A DNA stretch of 64,000 bases from Bordetella ansorpii (lineage in GTDB: Bacteria; Pseudomonadota; Gammaproteobacteria; Burkholderiales; Burkholderiaceae_B): assembly GCF_900078315.1 (NCBI RefSeq), contig NZ_FKBS01000025.1, positions 459,506-523,505 of the forward strand, given 5' to 3'. The translations under genes and the position numbers were made by a program. The notes under the pieces were generated by a model. That model did no database searches. It was given only the letters and a program-made list of their open reading frames with translations, and had not been told where the DNA came from. Below, piece by piece: positions 58,552 through 64,000 of the stretch (the stretch's first letter is position 1; every line of letters begins with the position of its first letter).

Positions 58552-61332
58552 TCAGGCCCCGGCGCGCTGCAAATCATTCAGTACGCCCCCCATCACAGCG
58601 TCATAACGGAAGTGCAGCTCGCTCCCGCCCTTGCTCACCACTTCAGCAAAGCCCACACCAGATTGATCGACAAGCACAGGCAGAACCAACGCAGGTTCAT
58701 CCAAGAGTCTGGAGGAACGTCGCAACAAAGCCACGCTATCCTCGAACCGATCTCCCCAATGAGAGGACAAACCCTCCACTCGACTCGCCTGCACTCGTAG
58801 CGCAGACAGTTCCCACGCCAACGCTCCACCCGAGAACCACGGCACCAGCCCTGCGTCAGTCACTCGTGCCAAATACACCACGACCGAATCTTCATCGCTG
58901 AGCCGGGTCGGCACCACGGTGTCCTCATGCCACTGCCGATTGCTGTCGTTGCTGTACCCGCGTTCGATCTCCAGCGCATTGAAGTTCGCCTGGCTGATGT
59001 GCGCCATGGCTTCGCCTTCTTGCCGCGATGAAGCCTGCAACAGCGCGTCAGGAATCTCCTGTGCATCTGCGCCGTAGACCCCCTCGACCAGCGTACGCAC
59101 CGCGCCCGGCTGTCCCGGCTCGCCAGGACTGACGATCTCGCCTGCCGCGCAAAGCACTTGCTGGGTCAGCCAAAGACGCCCGGTATTCGGATAGACCGCA
59201 TTGGCGCCTGGCAGCACGGCCTTGTACCAATCCGCGCGCGGGGCCATGTCGGGTCGTGGCCCGAAGATGTACAGAACTGGCGCCTCGCGCCCTTCATGTC
59301 CAGCGGGATTCCCTTGCGCGTCACGGCGATGACGGTGAAGACGGCCCGCACGTTGAATCAACAGATCGATAGGCGCCAGATCGCTTATGAGGACATCGAA
59401 ATCCAGATCGAGCGATTGTTCCACCACCTGAGTCGAAACCAGTATCCGGCCCGCACGTTGTTCAGCCGATGACTTTTTCCCGTACGTCGCCAGCACCTTA
59501 TCTTCGATCGCAAGCCGATCGCCCATCGCGTATCGGCTATGGAACAAAGCGACGTGCGATGCGCCCTCTTTTTGCAATCCCTCATATGCCCTGCGCGCGT
59601 CACCCACGGTATTGCGTATCCAGCAGACACTGCGGCCCGCCTGGGCCTGGGCCAGAACAAGCCGCTGCACTTCCGCCTCGTCGTGCAACCACTGCACCGT
59701 CACCGTACGCTTCACCTCGGGACGGGTATCGCAGGGATACGCCGACACATGAGCATGCGCATGGGTGACCAACGGATAGCGCCCATCGTCTGGGACGTCT
59801 CCCGCATCCGCACCCCGACCACGCATGAATGCCTGCACCAGCTCGCGCCGCATATCCGCAGGCAAGGTCGCGGACAGCAGCACCGCGCTGCCGCCCTGGC
59901 TGGCGTGCGCTTGCAACAGCCGCGCCAACAACGTGCGCATGTAAGGATCGTAGGCATGGACCTCATCGGCCACCAACACCTTGCCCGCCAAGCCTGCCAG
60001 ACGCAGCGATTGATGCCGCACCGGCAACACCGCCAGCAGCGCCTGATCCAACGTCCCGACGCCGACGTGCGCCAATAACGCCTTCTTGCGGTTATCCGCC
60101 AGCCAGGCGCTGCATTGTGCGGTGGCGCTGCCTTCGCCAGGGCTGTAATCAAGGTCCGTCAGAGGCTGGCCGGGCACCAGGACACTTTCTCGAAAGGCAT
60201 CGATCATCTGGCGCGCGCCGTGCGACAACACCAGGGAGGGCGATGCGCCTGGCTCGTAGAGCGAGCGGTACACGCTTCCGACCCGCGCGTACATCTGATT
60301 CGAGGTCGCCATGGTGGGCAGGCCAAAATAAAAGCCCTGCGCCTTGCCTGTGACCATCAACCGATAAGTCAGCATCAACGCCGCCTCGGTCTTGCCCGCC
60401 CCTGTCACGTCCTCGAGCAGGAATAGTTCCGGGCCCGGCCCCAAAGGCAGCTCGGCCGCCAGACGTTGCAATGGCGTAGGAGTATCCAGATAGCCGAACA
60501 GGTCGGCGGGTCTATTCCACTGCCGAACCGGGGCGGGACCAAGACCCGCCGCAGCAAGCGCCTCGCGCGCGTTGGGCTGCGCCACCTCTGCCCAATAGCG
60601 GTCCAGCGGCATGGGCTCATCGTGATAACGAAAGAACCGCTGGTCCGAACCCAGCCAATCAGCCAGCACGATCATGCCGGCCAGACGCCAGGCATGGCGT
60701 TTCAGTATGGGGATCATGTTGCGCGTGGGCGCCGGCATATCCCGCACACGGATCAACTGCGCGGCAGCAGCGACGAACTGATGCGCTGCTGCGACGTCAT
60801 CCGCGTGGAAATAATCTTCCGCCGACAACTCCGACCAACCGTTGCGCGCGGTTTCCATGGGCGGGCTGCCATGATGGCCCGCCACGGCTTTTATCCAGGC
60901 AGCCCAGAATCCTGAACCAGGATTGCCGAGAATACCTTCGGGAAAATTCAGGGAAAGATGGTCTTTCCACAGCAACCATCCCATCGTGTCATGCCGGCAC
61001 GACCGATACTGCTTCGAGGCGATGGGCGGCACCAGCGTGGGCGACAGGTGGGGGGCCAGGCCCTGAAAGGCGCGGGCAAACTTGCCGAGGTCGTGCAATG
61101 CGCTGAAGAAGGTGTTCAGTTGGCGGACGCTGGATAGATCCCAATCCAACTCTTGCGCCAAGCCACTCAACTCGAATGCGGGTAAATGACTTAACGCTTC
61201 GGCGACGGCGGCAACGTCGAGAGCGTGATAAGCCAGCAGATGGTATGAGGGTGAATCGCCCCCGGTTTCAGGACGAGCTTTACCCCAATAGGCAGACAGA
61301 TATACAGGGAAAGTCGATGGAACGAGCACCAT
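58552..61332 (-). CDS. cas3: CRISPR nuclease-helicase Cas3
   Basis: This 926-residue protein has an N-terminal HD nuclease domain (His36; HD pair at 80-81 in ALHDLGKF; AGHHG near 151-155) and a superfamily 2 helicase (Walker A GAGKT at 311-315, DEVH box at 456-459, then SATLP). It is recruited by target-bound Cascade to degrade invading DNA. It is transcribed separately from or ahead of the Cascade operon; its stop is 6 bp from the mini-CRISPR. Confidence 0.97.
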   Translation of the reverse strand: MVLVPSTFPVYLSAYWGKARPETGGDSPSYHLLAYHALDVAAVAEALSHLPAFELSGLAQELDWDLSSVRQLNTFFSALHDLGKFARAFQGLAPHLSPTLVPPIASKQYRSCRHDTMGWLLWKDHLSLNFPEGILGNPGSGFWAAWIKAVAGHHGSPPMETARNGWSELSAEDYFHADDVAAAHQFVAAAAQLIRVRDMPAPTRNMIPILKRHAWRLAGMIVLADWLGSDQRFFRYHDEPMPLDRYWAEVAQPNAREALAAAGLGPAPVRQWNRPADLFGYLDTPTPLQRLAAELPLGPGPELFLLEDVTGAGKTEAALMLTYRLMVTGKAQGFYFGLPTMATSNQMYARVGSVYRSLYEPGASPSLVLSHGARQMIDAFRESVLVPGQPLTDLDYSPGEGSATAQCSAWLADNRKKALLAHVGVGTLDQALLAVLPVRHQSLRLAGLAGKVLVADEVHAYDPYMRTLLARLLQAHASQGGSAVLLSATLPADMRRELVQAFMRGRGADAGDVPDDGRYPLVTHAHAHVSAYPCDTRPEVKRTVTVQWLHDEAEVQRLVLAQAQAGRSVCWIRNTVGDARRAYEGLQKEGASHVALFHSRYAMGDRLAIEDKVLATYGKKSSAEQRAGRILVSTQVVEQSLDLDFDVLISDLAPIDLLIQRAGRLHRHRRDAQGNPAGHEGREAPVLYIFGPRPDMAPRADWYKAVLPGANAVYPNTGRLWLTQQVLCAAGEIVSPGEPGQPGAVRTLVEGVYGADAQEIPDALLQASSRQEGEAMAHISQANFNALEIERGYSNDSNRQWHEDTVVPTRLSDEDSVVVYLARVTDAGLVPWFSGGALAWELSALRVQASRVEGLSSHWGDRFEDSVALLRRSSRLLDEPALVLPVLVDQSGVGFAEVVSKGGSELHFRYDAVMGGVLNDLQRAGA

Positions 61333-61405
61333 AAATCCGATTCGGGGCGGTTGCCAGACAATTGACTGGCGAGCGGAATCGAAAATCAGATGCTTCGCCG
61401 CCTTC

Positions 61406-61435
61406 TTTCTAATTCAGGATGGAATATTTTGTCAA
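61406..61435 (-). promoter_or_regulatory. Predicted sigma70 promoter of cas3
   Basis: On the minus strand a perfect TTGACA (61435-61430) is followed after 18 bp by TAGAAA (61411-61406) in AT-rich DNA. Transcription would start about 65 bp before the cas3 ATG. Confidence 0.6.
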
Positions 61436-61496
61436 TTTATAAACATTAAGTTTCATTTGCATGAAGGATGCTTGGGAGATTTTCTTTTGCTGCCGG

Positions 61497-62186
61497 CTAG
61501 CGTTTGCCGATATCGCTGGGCAACGAGGAAAGAAACGACTCGGCCAGCCTCGCGCAGTACTCGAGGCTAGGCGAAAACTGCCTCGTGTCAATCGCCTCGA
61601 ATTGGGCCCGAAGACGATCGGATGGATGTAGAACCTTCTCGAGAAATACGTCGCGGTGACGTGTCAAGAATGAACCGGCCAGACGTAACTCGTCGGGCTC
61701 TCGTTCGATCACCAAGGCCAGATCGTAAAGATCGCGAGCCGTTGCTGAATGACCTCGGTGGTACATCTTCTTCGCCACGATTTCAGCCGATCGCTCAACG
61801 CGTACGCGCCGGCCATCGATGTCCCACCACTCCCATGCATCTTCAAGCAGATTGGGAGATGCCACGAAATCAACTTCGCCTTCGGCGAAGTACAGCTTCA
61901 AGGAGCCGTGATCTTCAAGATAGTCGGAAGTACGCTCTGCGGCTTTATCGCTCAGCCTGGGGGTGAGATATCCCAGATACTGCGGGTCAGCGACAAAGAT
62001 ATCGATATCTTTGCTAGCGCGATGGTCGTGCCGAAACATCAACACAGTCCCGCCGCCAAGCGTCCAGTAGGGGTCTGGCAATCCGTGAACGGCCAAGTCG
62101 TCAAGCAGAACCGTCGCATGCGCCCAAAGCGCGCACCAAGGTCCTATCGGCAGGTCAACGGAAAGTATGTCGGACTTGCCGTTCAT
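61497..62186 (-). CDS. AbiEii-type nucleotidyltransferase toxin
   Basis: This 229-residue protein has the nucleotidyltransferase core WTLGGGTVLMFRHDHRASKD followed by IDIF, giving the Gly loop (44-46) and metal Asp60/Asp62, then DFVASPNLLEDAW and ARDLYDLALVIEREP typical of AbiEii toxins. Start 62186 (MNGKSDIL) overlaps the antitoxin stop (ATGA). It lies between cas3 and array 2, on the cas strand. Confidence 0.82.
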   Translation of the reverse strand: MNGKSDILSVDLPIGPWCALWAHATVLLDDLAVHGLPDPYWTLGGGTVLMFRHDHRASKDIDIFVADPQYLGYLTPRLSDKAAERTSDYLEDHGSLKLYFAEGEVDFVASPNLLEDAWEWWDIDGRRVRVERSAEIVAKKMYHRGHSATARDLYDLALVIEREPDELRLAGSFLTRHRDVFLEKVLHPSDRLRAQFEAIDTRQFSPSLEYCARLAESFLSSLPSDIGKR

Positions 62187-62680
62187 GCCAATGCCTTCCG
62201 CCGAGACAAGTCGAATTGCTTGGCCAGCATTGAAATGTTCTTCCACACCCGCTTGGGCGGTGTGTGACTCTTCTCGGCTGCCTCCTCGACTGCCGTGACA
62301 ATCAGAGGGAGGGGAGCCTCATCAAGCAGGTGCGCCACGTGAGCGATGAACTTTCGCGGTACCTCACCTGTTGCAAGCGCAGTTATGAGGGTGGGTACGT
62401 CCAATTCGTCCTTGTAGCTGACACTGGCGGTCTTGGCGGCCATAAACAACCCGTTCTGTCGACCGAGCACTCGTTGGACCGGGGTCGAGGGCACCAAGCC
62501 AATGACGTTGAGAATTTGCGCAACTCGGTTGTAGCCCAGGTCTGCGAGCGTGCCATTCTCCAGTCCCGAGACGGTGCTCAGGGCCAAATCGCTTAGATGC
62601 GCCAACCGTGCCTGTGAAAGGCCAAGAGCCTCGCGACGGCGGCGAATCGCCTGTCCTACGGAAGCAAGGTCGTTGTACAT
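62183..62680 (-). CDS. XRE-type antitoxin/regulator of the AbiEii pair
   Basis: This 165-residue protein has an N-terminal helix-turn-helix (IRRRREALGLSQARLAHLSD, then LALSTVSGLENG) and a C-terminal domain likely to bind the toxin. It is the first gene of a two-gene operon with a 4-base overlap. A palindrome sits 13 bp before its start codon and suggests autorepression. Confidence 0.82.
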   Translation of the reverse strand: MYNDLASVGQAIRRRREALGLSQARLAHLSDLALSTVSGLENGTLADLGYNRVAQILNVIGLVPSTPVQRVLGRQNGLFMAAKTASVSYKDELDVPTLITALATGEVPRKFIAHVAHLLDEAPLPLIVTAVEEAAEKSHTPPKRVWKNISMLAKQFDLSRRKALA

Positions 62681-62692
62681 AGGAAGAATTTA

Positions 62693-62710
62693 TGACCGAA
62701 ATTTTGGTCA
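62693..62710 (-). promoter_or_regulatory. Palindromic operator of the XRE/AbiEii operon
   Basis: TGACCGAAATTTTGGTCA is an almost perfect 18-bp palindrome (TGACC/GGTCA arms, A/T core) located 13-30 bp upstream of the XRE start codon, a standard position for antitoxin binding. Confidence 0.65.
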
Positions 62711-62798
62711 TTTTATCGCTTTGGCCGACTAGATCAAGGAAACCGGTAATTTGCCTCGTAGATTGACAGGAAGTCGTTCAGCCTCTTTCTGAGTGCGT

Positions 62799-64000
62799 AA
62801 CTTCATCTTCGCATACGCGGGGAGCACTCGATCCAGACGATGTCCACGCTCTCGAACGACGGTTCATCCCCGCATACGCGAGGAACACTCGGTATATGCC
62901 TACTGCCCTGCGGGGTCGACCGGTTCATCCCCGCATACGCGGGGAACACATCTTGCAAACGTCCGGCGCGAAGGCGTCGTTCGGTTCATCCCCGCATACG
63001 CGGGGAACACTCATGGCTGCAAATCCCGTTCGGAAAAAGAGACGGTTCATCCCCGCATACGCGGGGAACACGATCATTGGCAATCCCGGTGACGGCGCGT
63101 CTCCGGTTCATCCCCGCATACGCGGGGAACACGTCTGCTTCCATCGTCAGGGCCGGGGCTCCATCGGTTCATCCCCGCATACGCGGGGAACACGGCATAG
63201 CCCTGCCGAAGATGTACGAGTTGGGCGGTTCATCCCCGCATACGCGGGGAACACATCGAGCAGGGCCACCTGTCGCCGTACCTGGGCGGTTCATCCCCGC
63301 ATACGCGGGGAACACACGGACACCAGGCTGATTTCGTAGGGTTCCCACGGTTCATCCCCGCATACGCGGGGAACACAGGCGCACGCTGGAGAACAACGCC
63401 TTTCCCTACGGTTCATCCCCGCATACGCGGGGAACACGTGGGACCCAGGATCGTACTGAAGCATCGTGACGGTTCATCCCCGCATACGCGGGGAACACGC
63501 CGACGTGTGGCACGGCGTGGACGGGCCAGGCGGTTCATCCCCGCATACGCGGGGAACACCAGCGCATCAGGGTCGGCGGGATCGGTCGCGGCGGTTCATC
63601 CCCGCATACGCGGGGAACACATGGCCTCGATCTCCTCGTCGCTCGGCCCGGCCGGTTCATCCCCGCATACGCGGGGAACACAGCTGAAGGCCGACCTGTG
63701 GCGCCAGGCGATGCGGTTCATCCCCGCATACGCGGGGAACACCGTCGTCATCAGAATTTCTCTCTGTGCGCCGCCGGTTCATCCCCGCATACGCGGGGAA
63801 CACGCATCCTCGGCCTGTTCTCGTGTCGCCTGCGTCGGTTCATCCCCGCATACGCGGGGAACACCTTGGCCATTTTCTTGGCAATCTTGGGGTTCGCGGT
63901 TCATCCCCGCATACGCGGGGAACACCGATGCAAGCGCCAGCACGTACTGGCGCACGTCGGTTCATCCCCGCATACGCGGGGAACACGAATACCCATCCGA
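62799..64000 (-). CRISPR. Type I-E CRISPR array 2 (20 repeats, continues off the edge)
   Basis: A 29-bp repeat identical to array 1 except at the hairpin centre (GCATACG instead of GCATGCG on the plus strand) recurs every 61 bp, last full copy at 63958-63986. The first two copies (62799 and 62860) are mutated, so the old end is at the left and the leader lies beyond the right edge of the window. Nineteen full spacers of 32 nt are visible and none matches array 1 by eye. Confidence 0.98.

Noticed and set aside
62793-63687. Similar repeat-peptide ORFs at the right end
   Set aside because: They are translations of CRISPR array 2 repeats.

Overview
The window looks like a chromosome segment of a GC-rich betaproteobacterium of the Alcaligenaceae (Achromobacter/Bordetella type). 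This is inferred from gene content and order (aapJQMP beside ftsEX, ubiE-Tim44-ubiJ-ubiB, phoBR, pxpBCA) and from strong GC3 bias. No plasmid, prophage, transposase, rRNA or tRNA genes were seen.

Layout. 1-4.3 kb: amino-acid ABC transporter operon aapJQMP (minus). 4.7-6.3 kb: ftsEX. 6.4-7.3 kb: an orphan cheD with a tandem-repeat tail. 7.3-8.8 kb: a PadR regulator (YqjI type) and a siderophore-interacting reductase (YqjH type) behind a strong inverted-repeat operator. 8.9-16 kb: indolepyruvate ferredoxin oxidoreductase, mutY, an XRE regulator, a methyltransferase and a PTS IIA protein. 16.3-25.4 kb is a vitamin B12 neighbourhood: B12-dependent metH, a TPR protein, a cobalamin riboswitch followed by a BtuB-like TonB receptor, a RelBE/StbDE toxin-antitoxin pair, and a BtuF-like binding protein. 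25.5-29.2 kb: thiG, thiD, a pcm-like methyltransferase and a TolC-family protein. 29.3-30.5 kb: a solitary, compositionally different P-loop ATPase. 30.6-38.6 kb: rfaE2, a ferritin-like diiron protein, ubiB/ubiJ/Tim44/ubiE and phoBR. 38.9-48.7 kb: serA, a LysR regulator, a VOC protein, 5-oxoprolinase pxpBCA, a PAP2 phosphatase and a PaoABC-type molybdenum oxidoreductase.

48.9-64.0 kb is a complete type I-E CRISPR-Cas locus. All cas genes and both long arrays read on the minus strand. Genomic order is: array 1 (34 repeats); its leader; a two-gene nucleotidyltransferase module on the plus strand; a solitary CRISPR repeat with its own leader; cas2-cas1-cas6e-cas5e-cas7e-cse2-cas8e; a 304-bp gap; cas3; an XRE/AbiEii-type toxin-antitoxin pair; and array 2 (20 repeats, running off the right edge).

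The most interesting signal is in the 304-bp cas3-cas8e gap. It holds a degenerate two-repeat mini-CRISPR on the plus strand with a 21-nt spacer. About 100 bp upstream of it lies a match to the spacer's first 14 nt. That match follows a canonical AAG PAM, and its only mismatches are at positions 6 and 12, the positions that type I-E crRNAs do not read. The matched site is upstream of the Cascade operon and of a 32-codon small ORF that has a Shine-Dalgarno, a short hydrophobic core and a basic tail; its stop codon abuts the cas8e start codon. This fits a Cascade-guided regulatory RNA of the CreR/CreTA kind, possibly combined with a membrane-active peptide, so that loss of Cascade would derepress the peptide and the operon. 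Two unrelated nucleotidyltransferase toxin-like modules bracket the cas genes.
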